DNA of 64,000 bases from Mesorhizobium australicum. GTDB lineage: Bacteria; Pseudomonadota; Alphaproteobacteria; Rhizobiales; Rhizobiaceae. Numbering within the stretch: position 1 is the stretch's first letter; each line of letters starts with the position of its first letter. The stretch is from the NCBI RefSeq assembly GCF_900177325.1, contig NZ_FXBL01000004.1, positions 2,170,001-2,234,000 of the forward strand. Direction: 5' to 3'. Made by a program: the position numbers and the translations under genes. Positions 35,788 through 43,778 of the stretch are shown here, piece after piece. The notes beneath the pieces were generated by a model. The model worked only from the letters and a program-made list of their open reading frames with translations. It had not been told where the DNA came from and searched no databases.

Positions 35788-36125
35788 CCGCGCCGATGCC
35801 CTGTCCCTGTTGCGGCCAGTCGCTGCCGATCGACGAGACGCTCCGGATCGACGAGGCGGGCTTTGTGGTTCGCAACGGTCGGTTCGCGCGTTTGAATCCT
35901 GCCGAGGCCGCAATCTTCGGAAAGCTACGCGAACGGGCCGGTCGGATCGTCTCGAAGGAGACGCTTCATTCGGCGCTCTACCTGCTGGAGCCCGAGAGCG
36001 AGATCAAGATCGTCGACGTCCACATCTGCAAGCTGCGGAAGAAGCTGACCCCCATCGGCCTTCCGATCGAGACGGTGTGGGGCACCGGCTACCGCTTTCT
36101 CCCGATCACGAAGGAAATCACATGA
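35784..36125 (+). CDS. Zinc-ribbon plus OmpR-type winged-helix protein, copy 2
   Basis: 113 residues and paralogous to copy 1 across its length: MPCPCCGQSLPIDETLRID against MPCPCCGRPLPIDETLQID, and the winged helix LNPAEAAIFGKLRERAGRIVSKETLHSAL, IKIVDVHICKLRKKLTPIGL, WGTGYRFLP. The recognition helix (VDVHICKLRKKL) closely follows the OmpR pattern. Having two diverged copies suggests that they heterodimerise or recognise different sites. The next gene overlaps by 4 nt. Confidence 0.75.
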   Translation: MTAPMPCPCCGQSLPIDETLRIDEAGFVVRNGRFARLNPAEAAIFGKLRERAGRIVSKETLHSALYLLEPESEIKIVDVHICKLRKKLTPIGLPIETVWGTGYRFLPITKEIT

Positions 36126-36925
36126 GCGAGATCAACCGCGCGATCGGCGCCAGGCCGACGCTCGAATGGGTGGCCGTCGAGGCGATCGACGTCGACCAGA
36201 ATTACCAGCGGCCGCTCAAGAATGCTCTGGTTGAAAAGATCCTGCGGCGTTTCAGCTGGTCCAAGTTCGGCGCGGTCGTTCTTTCCCGCAAGGGAGACGG
36301 CCGGTTCATGGTGGTGGAGGGTCAGCATCGGTGGAAGGCCGCGCAACTGCACCCTGACGTCACCGAGGTGCCGGCGATCGTGGTCGACCATGTCGACCTG
36401 AAGGAGGAAGCCGAGAGCTTCCTGGCGATCAACCGCGACCGCATGGCCGTGACCTCGGTCGAGCAGTATTGGGCGGGCCTTACGGCCGGCGACGACGACG
36501 CGATCGCCGTGTCGAAGGTGCTGCAGTCCGCCGGCTGCGACGTCGTTCCGGAGAACGGTCACTACCGGCCGAACCTTACAAACTCGATCACCGCGATCCG
36601 TCGCTGTCTGCAGAACTACGGACACGGTGCCACCAGGCGCGCCCTGCTGATCATTCGCGCGGCCTGGCCTGACGAGCCAAAGGCCCTGCGCGGCACTCTT
36701 ATAACGGCGCTGGCGCGCATCATTCGGGCAAACGACAAAACCATCGCCGAACCTGACATGACGGCCGCGCTGCGGCCCCAGAGCATCGCCAAACTGACCG
36801 CACACGCGGAGGCCTTTCGCAAGCTTTCCGGCGGGTCGGCGGAGACCGCGCTGGCGAAGGCCCTGGTCGAGATCTACAACAAGGGCAAGCGCACCAACAC
36901 GATCATGATCGGCGAGGCGCGCTGA
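36122..36925 (+). CDS. ParB-like nuclease-domain protein (DUF6551-like)
   Basis: 267 residues. The N-terminal ParB/sulfiredoxin fold is shown by LEWVAVEAIDVDQNYQRPLKNALVEKILRRF, GAVVLSRKGDGRFMVVEGQHRWKAAQL (the GQHR box near residue 66) and VPAIVVD. The remainder is helical. It is the second ParB-like protein of the early region and directly precedes the transposase gene (1 nt between stop and ATG). A role in transposition-replication or segregation is possible but unproven. Confidence 0.8.
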   Translation: MSEINRAIGARPTLEWVAVEAIDVDQNYQRPLKNALVEKILRRFSWSKFGAVVLSRKGDGRFMVVEGQHRWKAAQLHPDVTEVPAIVVDHVDLKEEAESFLAINRDRMAVTSVEQYWAGLTAGDDDAIAVSKVLQSAGCDVVPENGHYRPNLTNSITAIRRCLQNYGHGATRRALLIIRAAWPDEPKALRGTLITALARIIRANDKTIAEPDMTAALRPQSIAKLTAHAEAFRKLSGGSAETALAKALVEIYNKGKRTNTIMIGEAR

Positions 36926-36926
36926 G

Positions 36927-39191
36927 ATGAAGGAATGGCTGACAGCTCGCGAGATTGCGGCCGAGGCGTTGCCGGACTTGCCGGCGACTGAGAGCGCGAT
37001 GCTGCGGCTGATCTCCCGCGAATGCTGGAGCGAGAACCCGGCCTTTGCTCGGTCGCGTGCGGGTCGCGGCGGCGGCATGGAATACAACGTCGCGCTGCTG
37101 CCGACGCTGGCTCAGGTGGCCTACCGGCAGAAGCATATCCAGTTCGAGCCGCAGCCGGCCGCGCCTGCCGAGGCGGCAACCGATGACGGATTGACCGACC
37201 GGGCCAAGCTGGAGCGCGATGCGCGGCTGGCGATCGTGGCGGCGTATCAGCGTTTCACGAAGACGCTGCGCCTCGGCCACGCCACCCACCTGCAGGTCTT
37301 CACCGACAAATACAACCAAGGCTCGATCGAGGTGCCCGAGTGGGTGCGCACGTCCGTCCCGGCGCTCTCGAAGCGGTCGCTGGTGCGCTGGATCGCCGCG
37401 AAGCGCGACGGCCGCAGTGCGAAGCTCGGCGTCGACCGCTCACTGGCGCGCAAGGGCACCGGCGTGCTGGATCGCGCCAACGACGGCAAGGTCCGCGCGT
37501 TCATGCTGGCGCTGATCGCGCACCAGCCGCACCTCTCGGGCGAAGCCGTCCGGACGCAATGCCGGGCCGAGTTCGGCGACACGATCAAAGTCATTTCAAA
37601 GGGCGTTGAAACGGTCGTTGCGATGCCGCCGGTGCGGACCTTCCAGCACGCGCTGAAGGCACTGAAGGCCGACAACAAGGTCGTGCTGACGAAGCTCACC
37701 AATCCCGATCTCTACCGCTCGACCATGGCGCCTTCGGGCATCGGCATGCTGCGGCATATCACCGAGCCGAACCAGCTCTGGCAGATCGACGCGTCGCCCG
37801 TTGATGCGCTCTGTACGGATGGCCGGCACTCAATCTATGCCTGCATCGACATCGCGACGCGCCGCACGATCCTCAGCATGTCGAAGACGCCCCGCGCCTC
37901 GGCCGTCGCCCTGCTCATCCGCAAGGCGATCCTCGCCTGGGGTGCGCCGGAGGTCATCCAGACAGACAACGGTTCGGACTTCGTGGCGAAGGATACCCAG
38001 CGGCTGTTCGCCTCGCTCGGCATCGATCCTGATGTCTGCGACGCCTACACGCCCGAGCAGAAGGGCCATGTCGAGCGTGTCATCAAGACGTTCCAGCACA
38101 TGGTCGGGCCGCTCTTGCCCGGCTATGTCGGCCATTCGGTCGCGGACCGAAAGGTAATCGAAGGGCGCAAGAGCTTCGCCAAGCGGCTGGGCGAGACCGA
38201 GAACGAGACTTTCAGCGTCGGCCTCAACGGCGTCGAGCTGCAGGGCAAGGTCGATGAGTGGATCGACCTCGTTTACCAGCACCGGCCGCACGCGGGCCTG
38301 AAGGAACGCACCCCCTTCAACGTCGCGCTGGAATCTACCCGTCCGCTCAGAACTGTCGATGTCCGCGCTCTCGATCTGCTGCTGATGCCCGTCGCCGGCG
38401 GTGGCGGCGAGCGCATCGTCACCAAGTTCGGCATTCGCATCGACGGCTATCACTACATGACGCCGACGATCCTTCCGGGGACACCGGTTCTGGTGCGGCA
38501 GGATCCGCTCGATCTCGGTCGCGCCCTGGCATTTGCCCAGGATGGCGGAGCCTTCCTTGGCGAGGCGATCTGCCCCGAGCTGCGCGGCATCCATCCCGAG
38601 ACCTACGTGCGCGCGGCCAAGGAAATCCACCGTGAACTGGTCGATGATGCGACGCGGCAGGTGAAGGCTGACATGAAGCGGATCGCCAAGGGTCCGGCGC
38701 TGATCGACCGCGCTCTGGACGTCGCGCGCCGCGATGCGCCCAACGTGATCCCGCTGCCGAAGCGCGAGGAGGCGCACACGACGCCGCAAATCTCGGCCGC
38801 GATCGCCGCGATGGGCGAGGCGGCGCGGCCGACGCGGGAACCGACACCGGCAGAGGCGGCCGCACAGCGCCGGCTGATCGCCGAAATGGAGGCCGAGGAC
38901 GAGCGCCGTGTGAGCGAGAGCTTCGCGGCCAAATACGAAGGCCGGATGGCCGAGATCGAGGCGGCGCGGACCGCGCATCTGCCGAGGGACGAGAAGGTCG
39001 TCGCGCTGCCGGAGACGCCGAAGGAACGCTACCGGCGCTACGTCGAAATCCGCCGCGCAGTCGATGCGGGCCTTCCGGTCGTCGGCGCCGGTGCCTTCGA
39101 TGCGGTGTGGGCCGGACGCTACGAGGCGAGCACGGAGTTCCGCGTCCAGTCGGCGATCCATGCCGAATACGGTGAAGCGTATCTGAGTTGA
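36927..39191 (+). CDS. Mu-type transposase (MuA-like, DDE)
   Basis: 754-residue transposase that would bind the end repeats and carry out strand transfer. The N-terminal domain (EWLTAREIAAEALPDLPATE...REC) resembles MuA DNA-binding domains. The catalytic triad is D288 (LWQIDASP), D347 (QTDNGSDF) and E383 (KGHVERVIK). The 35 residues between the last two give a DD(35)E spacing like retroviral integrases; the gap in MuA is longer. The C-terminal third is Arg/Glu/Ala-rich and would hold the MuB-contacting region. Followed by the MuB-type ATPase. Confidence 0.95.
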   Translation: MKEWLTAREIAAEALPDLPATESAMLRLISRECWSENPAFARSRAGRGGGMEYNVALLPTLAQVAYRQKHIQFEPQPAAPAEAATDDGLTDRAKLERDARLAIVAAYQRFTKTLRLGHATHLQVFTDKYNQGSIEVPEWVRTSVPALSKRSLVRWIAAKRDGRSAKLGVDRSLARKGTGVLDRANDGKVRAFMLALIAHQPHLSGEAVRTQCRAEFGDTIKVISKGVETVVAMPPVRTFQHALKALKADNKVVLTKLTNPDLYRSTMAPSGIGMLRHITEPNQLWQIDASPVDALCTDGRHSIYACIDIATRRTILSMSKTPRASAVALLIRKAILAWGAPEVIQTDNGSDFVAKDTQRLFASLGIDPDVCDAYTPEQKGHVERVIKTFQHMVGPLLPGYVGHSVADRKVIEGRKSFAKRLGETENETFSVGLNGVELQGKVDEWIDLVYQHRPHAGLKERTPFNVALESTRPLRTVDVRALDLLLMPVAGGGGERIVTKFGIRIDGYHYMTPTILPGTPVLVRQDPLDLGRALAFAQDGGAFLGEAICPELRGIHPETYVRAAKEIHRELVDDATRQVKADMKRIAKGPALIDRALDVARRDAPNVIPLPKREEAHTTPQISAAIAAMGEAARPTREPTPAEAAAQRRLIAEMEAEDERRVSESFAAKYEGRMAEIEAARTAHLPRDEKVVALPETPKERYRRYVEIRRAVDAGLPVVGAGAFDAVWAGRYEASTEFRVQSAIHAEYGEAYLS

Positions 39192-39194
39192 ACA

Positions 39195-39220
39195 AGGCCC
39201 GGCGTTGCAGCGCCGGGCCT
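39195..39220 (+). terminator. Hairpin between transposase and target-capture ATPase genes
   Basis: AGGCCCGGCG and CGCCGGGCCT form a perfect 10-bp stem with loop TTGCAG, 3 nt after the transposase stop. There is no T-tract. It may tune the A:B ratio by attenuation or RNA stability rather than end transcription. Confidence 0.45.
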
Positions 39221-39262
39221 CGGGAGAATGCGGCCGCGAAGCGGCCTGGAACACGAGGAATC

Positions 39263-40015
39263 ATGATGTCAGCAGTCCCTAAAGTCAATCCGGCCCCCTG
39301 GCGGCCCGCGCCCATGAAGAACGTGGCGAACTTCGCCATGCTGCTGCAGCGCATGGTCGATCGTGAGCCCTATTTGCCCGGGCTCGCCGTCTTCTTCGGC
39401 CATTCCGGCTGGGGCAAGACCGAGAGCGCCATCTATGGCGCCAATCGTCATCGCGCGCGCTACGTCGAATGCGGCCAGTACACGACCGCGCGCACGCTTC
39501 TCATGTCGCTGCTGACGGAACTCGGAGAGCAGAAGCGTCGCGGCACGATCGAGGAGTTGCTGCATCGCGCGATCGAGATCCTTGCCGCCGACCCGCGCCG
39601 GCCGGTGATCGTGGACGAGGCGCATTTCATCGCCGCGAAGCGGTTCATCGACCTGTTGCGCGAGCTTTCGGACAAGTCCGGCGCGGCGGTCATCATGATC
39701 GGCGAGGAGAACCTGCCGGTCAGCCTCGAACAGTTCGAGCGCGTCCACAACCGCGTCCTTGAATGGTTGCCCGCGGTCAGCTGCGATGCCGAGGATTTCG
39801 CCCTCCTGGCCAGGTCGAGGCTCGACGGCGTCACGATCGCCGCCGACCTGGCGGAGGCGCTGCTGAAGCAGACGAGGGGCAACACCCGCCGCATCGTCAT
39901 CAACTTCGCGCGCGTCCAGGAACTGAGCCAGGTTCTCGGCAAGGACGTCATCACTCTCGCCGACTTCGGCGGTCCGACCAAGATCTCGGACGGCCGCACG
40001 CCGAGGAGGTCCTGA
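39263..40015 (+). CDS. MuB-like AAA+ ATPase, transposition target capture
   Basis: 250-residue ATPase with Walker A FGHSGWGKTES (around residue 47), Walker B RPVIVDEAHFI (around 115) and sensor-type NTRRIVINFARVQELSQ. Family AAA_22/MuB. In Mu, MuB polymerises on DNA, delivers target to the MuA transpososome and gives target immunity. The start is set at ATG 39263 or 39266 (MMSAVPKVNP); an open frame extends further upstream but runs through the hairpin. Overlaps the next gene by TGATG. Confidence 0.9.
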   Translation: MMSAVPKVNPAPWRPAPMKNVANFAMLLQRMVDREPYLPGLAVFFGHSGWGKTESAIYGANRHRARYVECGQYTTARTLLMSLLTELGEQKRRGTIEELLHRAIEILAADPRRPVIVDEAHFIAAKRFIDLLRELSDKSGAAVIMIGEENLPVSLEQFERVHNRVLEWLPAVSCDAEDFALLARSRLDGVTIAADLAEALLKQTRGNTRRIVINFARVQELSQVLGKDVITLADFGGPTKISDGRTPRRS

Positions 40016-40605
40016 TGGCCGCGAGAAGCGATGTGGACATCGTCGACCTCAAGCTTCGCGTGCCGCGCGGAGGCGACGGCTTGTGGAAACTCCTCCTGGA
40101 GATAGACCGCGTGGGACCCTGGACGAAAGGGCAGGTTGCCGCCCGCACGGCCGTGTCAACCGCCCGGATCAACCAGTTCGTCGATCGCCTGCTGGCCGCC
40201 GGCATCGCCACGATCTCCGACGAGGGGGCCTGCCGGCTGACCCGCCGGCCCACCGATGCTCCGCGTCTGCGCCTGGACGGGTCGGAGCTGCCGGAAGACG
40301 AGCGGCAGATCCTTTGGCGCACCATGAAAATGCTCAAGACGTTCTCGCCCCGCGAGCTGGCGGCGCAAGCAAGTTCAGACGAACGCGCGATCGGTCTCGA
40401 AACCACCCGCTCGTTCATCAATCGCATGGCGCAGGTGGGCATCGTCGGCATCGTCCAGGTTCCCTCCCGTCGGGGCGAAGGCAAATATCGCCTGGCCCGG
40501 AACCTCGGGGCGCTGGCTCCCCGCATTCTCAGCGTCAGCGTCGTGTTCGACCCGAACGCGGTCCAGGTCATCGGCGACGCCGAGGCCAGCGAGGTGTCGC
40601 GATGA
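40015..40605 (+). CDS. Phage winged-helix protein
   Basis: 196 residues with two tandem winged-helix-like units: DGLWKLLLEIDRVGPWTKGQVAARTAVSTARINQFVDRLLAAGIATI (about 18-66) and ERQILWRTMKMLKTFSPRELAAQASSDERAIGLETTRSFINRMAQVGIVGIVQ (about 92-145). This duplication suggests a DNA-binding regulator. Similar proteins follow MuB in many transposable phages, but I know of no experimentally assigned function. Coupled by overlaps to both neighbours. Confidence 0.7.
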   Translation: MAARSDVDIVDLKLRVPRGGDGLWKLLLEIDRVGPWTKGQVAARTAVSTARINQFVDRLLAAGIATISDEGACRLTRRPTDAPRLRLDGSELPEDERQILWRTMKMLKTFSPRELAAQASSDERAIGLETTRSFINRMAQVGIVGIVQVPSRRGEGKYRLARNLGALAPRILSVSVVFDPNAVQVIGDAEASEVSR

Positions 40606-41009
40606 ACCGCGGGCCACAGAAGAACAGCCGGCCGGGCGGCCTCAGCTTCGTCGAAAAGGCCGAGGCCGCCTGGGGCGTGCCGTTGCCGGACTGGGTGGCG
40701 GCTCTTGCCACGCTGGCGGACGCCGGCGGGCTGAAAGGCGTCACCAAACGCATTCCCTACAGCGTCTCGGCCGTCTCGACCGTGATCGCCAACAAGTATG
40801 CCGGCGACACGGACCGTGTTGCCGACATGGTGCGCGGCGCGCTGCTGTCGGCGACCGTCGACTGCCCGGTGCTGGGCGAGATCGGCCGCGACCGCTGCCT
40901 TACCGAACAGAAGGAGCCGTTCCGCGCCACGTCGCGGTTCCGCGCCCACCTCTTCCACGCCTGCAAGACCTGCGCGAACGCGCGGCCGAACAATGAAGGG
41001 GTCGAGTGA
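40602..41009 (+). CDS. Phage HTH-containing hypothetical protein
   Basis: 135 residues. The centre VPLPDWVAALATLADAGGLKGVTKRIPYSVSAVSTVIANKYAG reads as a Cro-like HTH in which GGLKGVTKRI-x-YSVSAVSTVIANKY is the turn and recognition helix. The C-terminus has three cysteines (DRCLTEQ, HACKTCANAR), possibly a zinc site. The pattern (GPVL/I ... C... F..H...C..C) is common among small Mu-like phage proteins. Function unknown. Confidence 0.65.
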   Translation: MNRGPQKNSRPGGLSFVEKAEAAWGVPLPDWVAALATLADAGGLKGVTKRIPYSVSAVSTVIANKYAGDTDRVADMVRGALLSATVDCPVLGEIGRDRCLTEQKEPFRATSRFRAHLFHACKTCANARPNNEGVE

Positions 41010-41326
41010 TGTCCAAGAGTTACGACCTTTCCGACGGTCTGTTGAACCTGCGCCGCTGGCTGCTGGAGTACGAGGGCACCGGCCTGACGCTGTCCGGCGA
41101 GGACGTGCGGGAGCTGCGCAAGCTGCTGCAGCCGCTCGCGACCAAGGCCCGCCAGATGGAGCATGAGCTGTCGCGCCATCTGTGGAACGAGCAGGCGCGC
41201 GCCGACCTGCGCCGGCTCGCCGAGCAGGAGGATGCCGTCGTCGCCGAGGCCGCGCGGCCCGGCACGAACCTGCGGCTGCTGTCGCGGACCGGCGTCCCGT
41301 TCACGGACGGGAGGCCGCGGGCATGA
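41009..41326 (+). CDS. Phage hypothetical protein, 105 aa
   Basis: Helical acidic/basic protein (LLNLRRWLLEYEGTGLTLSGEDVRELRKLLQPLATKARQMEHELSRHLWN) with a predicted coiled coil through residues 28-80. ATG 41009 overlaps the previous stop (TGATG). Not recognised; the position in the transposition-replication region suggests an accessory role. Confidence 0.6.
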   Translation: MSKSYDLSDGLLNLRRWLLEYEGTGLTLSGEDVRELRKLLQPLATKARQMEHELSRHLWNEQARADLRRLAEQEDAVVAEAARPGTNLRLLSRTGVPFTDGRPRA

Positions 41327-41601
41327 TCGGCCAAGAGATCTCGGCACGCATCGAGCCGATCGTCCAGCAGCTCGTCGACAAGGAAGTCGCGCGGCTGATG
41401 GAGCCGGTGGTCCAGCGCCGGACGGCGGCGGCGGTCGCCGACGACGAGATCATGCAGGCCGCGCGCGCCGTGGGCGCGCTGACCGATCGGCTGCTGCAGG
41501 CGCGCTACGCCGGGCACGGCGAGATCGCGGCGCGCAAGAAGCTGTTCCTCGCCAATCTGAAGCTCGCCACCGTCATGCGCCGCCACGGGAGGCTGAAGTG
41601 A
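41323..41601 (+). CDS. Phage hypothetical protein, 92 aa
   Basis: MIGQEISARIEPIVQQLVDK starts an all-helical protein with no cysteine or hydrophobic membrane segment. It ends in basic residues (ATVMRRHGRLK) that may contact nucleic acid. ATGA overlap at the start and GTGA overlap at the end place it firmly in the operon. Family not recognised. Confidence 0.6.
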   Translation: MIGQEISARIEPIVQQLVDKEVARLMEPVVQRRTAAAVADDEIMQAARAVGALTDRLLQARYAGHGEIAARKKLFLANLKLATVMRRHGRLK

Positions 41602-41894
41602 CGAAGCTGTTCGAGCAGGCCGCCCAGGTCGACATCCTCGACGCTGCCGGCCGCCTGATCGCGGACCCGGAGCGGGCCGTCGTCAGCCGCGCCGCGATCG
41701 TGGCGATGGCGCAGCTCGTCGAGCACGCCTGGGAGATCTGCATCGAAGCTGACCTCCTCGCGCGGGCCGTCGCCCTGCCGGCCGACGCCGCAAGAGACCA
41801 CGCGATCGCCGTCCAGGCGGACCGCGTCCGAACCCTCATGGCCGCGTTGAGCGGCGAAACCCAGGAGAAAAACGATGGAAGCAGTGATTCTTGA
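41598..41894 (+). CDS. Phage hypothetical protein, 98 aa
   Basis: Starts at GTG 41598 overlapping the previous TGA. The sequence (VTKLFEQAAQVDILDAAGRL, then VSRAAIVAMAQLVEHAWEICIEADLLARAVAL) is helical with one cysteine. Its last 20 nt overlap the next gene, which starts at 41875. No domain recognised. Confidence 0.55.
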   Translation: MTKLFEQAAQVDILDAAGRLIADPERAVVSRAAIVAMAQLVEHAWEICIEADLLARAVALPADAARDHAIAVQADRVRTLMAALSGETQEKNDGSSDS

Positions 41895-42525
41895 AGACCG
41901 CCCGACCGGCGAGACGATCGTCAACGGTCGCGCCTACATGCCCGACGCCAAGGGCAATCTCGTCCCCGTCGAGATGATCAAGGCCGAGCACAAGCTTGAA
42001 GACGAGACGGTGCGCAAGATCTTCGGCTACGCCGACGAGCTGTCGGCGCAAGTCACCCGCTTCAAGCTGCACACGTTCGACGACCTCGAAGCCTTCGAGG
42101 CGCTGCTCGCCCAGGAGTACGGCTCTGCGAAGGGCGGGGCGAAGGGCAACAAGACCTTCATGACCTTCGACGGGCTGAAGAAGGTACAGGTCCAGGTGGC
42201 CGACACGATCGATTTCGGGGCGCAGCTGCAGATCGCCAAGGGCCTGGTCGACGAATGCCTGACCGAGTGGGCCTCCGACGCCAGGCCGGAGATCCGGGCG
42301 ATCGTGACGCGCGCTTTCAACACCGACAAGGAAGGCCAGATCAACCGCGCCGAGATCTTCATGCTGCTGCGCCTCGACATCGAGGACGCTCGCTGGAAGC
42401 GCGCCATGGATGCCGTCCGTGACGCCATGCGGGTCGTCGGATCGAAGATCTATGTGCGCTTCTACAAGCGCGCCGACCACAAGGCCCGCTGGGAGAGCGT
42501 CACGATCGACATGGCCAAGGCGTGA
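41875..42525 (+). CDS. DUF3164 family phage protein
   Basis: 216 residues with the DUF3164 signature: Y-MPDAKGNLVPVEMIKAEHKLEDETVRKI near the start, SAKGGAKGNKTFMTFDGLKKVQVQVADTIDFGAQLQIAKGLVDECL in the middle and RRAxIFMLLRLDIEDARWKRAMDAVRDAMRVVGSKIYVRFYKR at the end. This family is widespread in Mu-like phages, located between MuB and gp16; its function is unknown. No Gam (Ku-like) homologue was seen at the usual nearby position. Confidence 0.88.
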   Translation: MEAVILEDRPTGETIVNGRAYMPDAKGNLVPVEMIKAEHKLEDETVRKIFGYADELSAQVTRFKLHTFDDLEAFEALLAQEYGSAKGGAKGNKTFMTFDGLKKVQVQVADTIDFGAQLQIAKGLVDECLTEWASDARPEIRAIVTRAFNTDKEGQINRAEIFMLLRLDIEDARWKRAMDAVRDAMRVVGSKIYVRFYKRADHKARWESVTIDMAKA

Positions 42526-42535
42526 GGAGGCGGGG

Positions 42536-42787
42536 ATGACCCTTTTCCCGACTGGCGATCGCGGGCAGCGCTACGAGGTCTCATCGACCGGCTATCCGTT
42601 AGAGGGACAGGTTTGCATCGCAGGCTGGACCGACATCCTTCCAGATGCGGAGAGGATGGCCGCAGCACTTCGGCTAGCCCCTGGTTGCACGGCCGCCTCC
42701 ATTCGCGACCGGTGGGCACGTGAGCCCTCTGACCCTATCAATCTCGCCGGCTCCGGTCCGACGCCGATCGAGCCGAGGGAGGGCTGA
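42536..42787 (+). CDS. Phage hypothetical protein, 83 aa
   Basis: GGAGG precedes the ATG at 42536. The sequence MTLFPTGDRGQRYEVSSTGY, then LEGQVCIAGWTDILPDAERMAAAL, shows a short beta-rich start and a helical middle. One cysteine pair (QVCIAG, PGCTAA). Not recognised; it may be a moron among the small accessory genes of this region. Confidence 0.5.
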   Translation: MTLFPTGDRGQRYEVSSTGYPLEGQVCIAGWTDILPDAERMAAALRLAPGCTAASIRDRWAREPSDPINLAGSGPTPIEPREG

Positions 42788-42790
42788 GCG

Positions 42791-43000
42791 ATGAAGTGCG
42801 AATGCATCAAGGCCGTTAACGAGAAGCTCGCCGCGCGCAATACCCGGCTCGCGCTGACTATCACGCTGACCCAGCAGCTTGACGATTTTCCGACCATCGC
42901 GACGGAGCAGATCGACAAGGGGCGCGGCAAGCTGAAGGCCGTCTCCATGATCCCCACGTTCTGTCCGTTTTGCGGCGTGAAGTGCCGTGAGGAGGGCTAA
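42791..43000 (+). CDS. Phage hypothetical protein, 69 aa, four-cysteine
   Basis: Contains MKCECIKAV at the N-terminus and FCPFCGVKCREEG at the C-terminus, so the two CxC/CxxC pairs could bind zinc. The middle (RLALTITLTQQLDDFPTIATEQIDKGRGKLKAV) looks like a beta-hairpin pair. Similar small proteins ending in a zinc ribbon are common in phage. Function unknown. Confidence 0.55.
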   Translation: MKCECIKAVNEKLAARNTRLALTITLTQQLDDFPTIATEQIDKGRGKLKAVSMIPTFCPFCGVKCREEG

Positions 43001-43003
43001 GAG

Positions 43004-43234
43004 ATGCAGCTCTTCTACGACGGCGACGAGGACTATCCGGTTGAGGAATACGACGAGGTCGTCGTTATCGCGGCCGAGTTCCGCTTTCCGGCGACCATTA
43101 AGAAGGTCCTGCCCAAGATCAAGCAGGTGATCGTCGGCTTCGAGAACATTGACCCGGTGCTGGATCTGATCGTGCTGCGCAAGCAGGCCCGCGTCCCGCT
43201 CTCGGCGATCGAATTTGTCGGGAGGTCGATGTGA
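43004..43234 (+). CDS. Phage hypothetical protein, 76 aa
   Basis: Acidic beginning (MQLFYDGDEDYPVEEYDEVVVIAA) followed by a basic segment (KKVLPKIKQVI) and a hydrophobic end. The charge pattern could reflect a DNA-mimic-like or protein-binding role, but that is only a guess. It overlaps the next gene by 4 nt. Family not recognised. Confidence 0.5.
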   Translation: MQLFYDGDEDYPVEEYDEVVVIAAEFRFPATIKKVLPKIKQVIVGFENIDPVLDLIVLRKQARVPLSAIEFVGRSM

Positions 43235-43566
43235 GCGAGCGCCGCTGCCGAGAGTGCGGCATCGACCATATCGAGCCGGGCTGGGAGATCGACGGCGAGC
43301 CGCTGTGCTGGGCTGACGACGACCTCTGCTCGCGCTGCCAGGATTTCCTGCAGGCTGCGCTCGTCCGCGATGCGCACCGATACCGGCACCTCCGCAACCG
43401 TGCCACCACCCGCGCCGCGATCGGCGATGGTGGTGTCTTCGGCGGCAAGGTGCCGGACAATCTCATTCTCGGCGGATTCGCGAGCCCGTTGGAGATCCGT
43501 CTCGGCTTCTTCCGACCCGACCTGTCCGAACGCGCGGCCGGCCTATGTGAGGAGGCGGGTGTCTGA
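43231..43566 (+). CDS. Phage hypothetical zinc-binding-like protein, 111 aa
   Basis: Two CxxC motifs (RRCRECGID and DLCSRCQDF) separated by about 32 residues suggest a structural zinc site. The rest (AHRYRHLRNRATTRAAIGDGGVFGGKVPDNLILGG) has the HRYRxLR and PD-x-x-I motifs often seen in short phage proteins of unknown function. Starts with an ATGA-type overlap; ends overlapping the next ATG. Confidence 0.55.
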   Translation: MSERRCRECGIDHIEPGWEIDGEPLCWADDDLCSRCQDFLQAALVRDAHRYRHLRNRATTRAAIGDGGVFGGKVPDNLILGGFASPLEIRLGFFRPDLSERAAGLCEEAGV

Positions 43567-43778
43567 TGGCCGGGATCTGGTTCCAGGATGGCTCTGTGAG
43601 AGTTCGCTCCTACTCCTCGGCGACGAAAGGCCGGCAACGGCTGATTAGGATCGAGCTGGAGGTGGATGACCCCTACGACCTTGCCGATGTGCTTCGCCAG
43701 CTCGACGCCATGCAGGAGCCGAAGGCGAAGAAGCCCGCGAAGCCGCTGCAGATCGAAGATCAGCGGGGCCGGTCATGA
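43566..43778 (+). CDS. Phage hypothetical protein, 70 aa
   Basis: Short protein (MAGIWFQDGSVRVRSYSSAT, then RLIRIELEVDDPYDLADVLRQLDAM) with a beta-strand start and one helix. The basic, proline-rich tail (PKAKKPAKPLQIEDQRGRS) is probably disordered. Directly precedes gp16 with a 4-nt overlap. Not recognised. Confidence 0.5.
   Translation: MAGIWFQDGSVRVRSYSSATKGRQRLIRIELEVDDPYDLADVLRQLDAMQEPKAKKPAKPLQIEDQRGRS

Noticed and set aside
43004..43234. Acidic 76-aa phage protein as an anti-CRISPR or DNA-mimic inhibitor
   Set aside because: Only the first 20 residues are strongly acidic and no family match is recognised, so the idea is not supported beyond being a candidate in the small-gene cluster.
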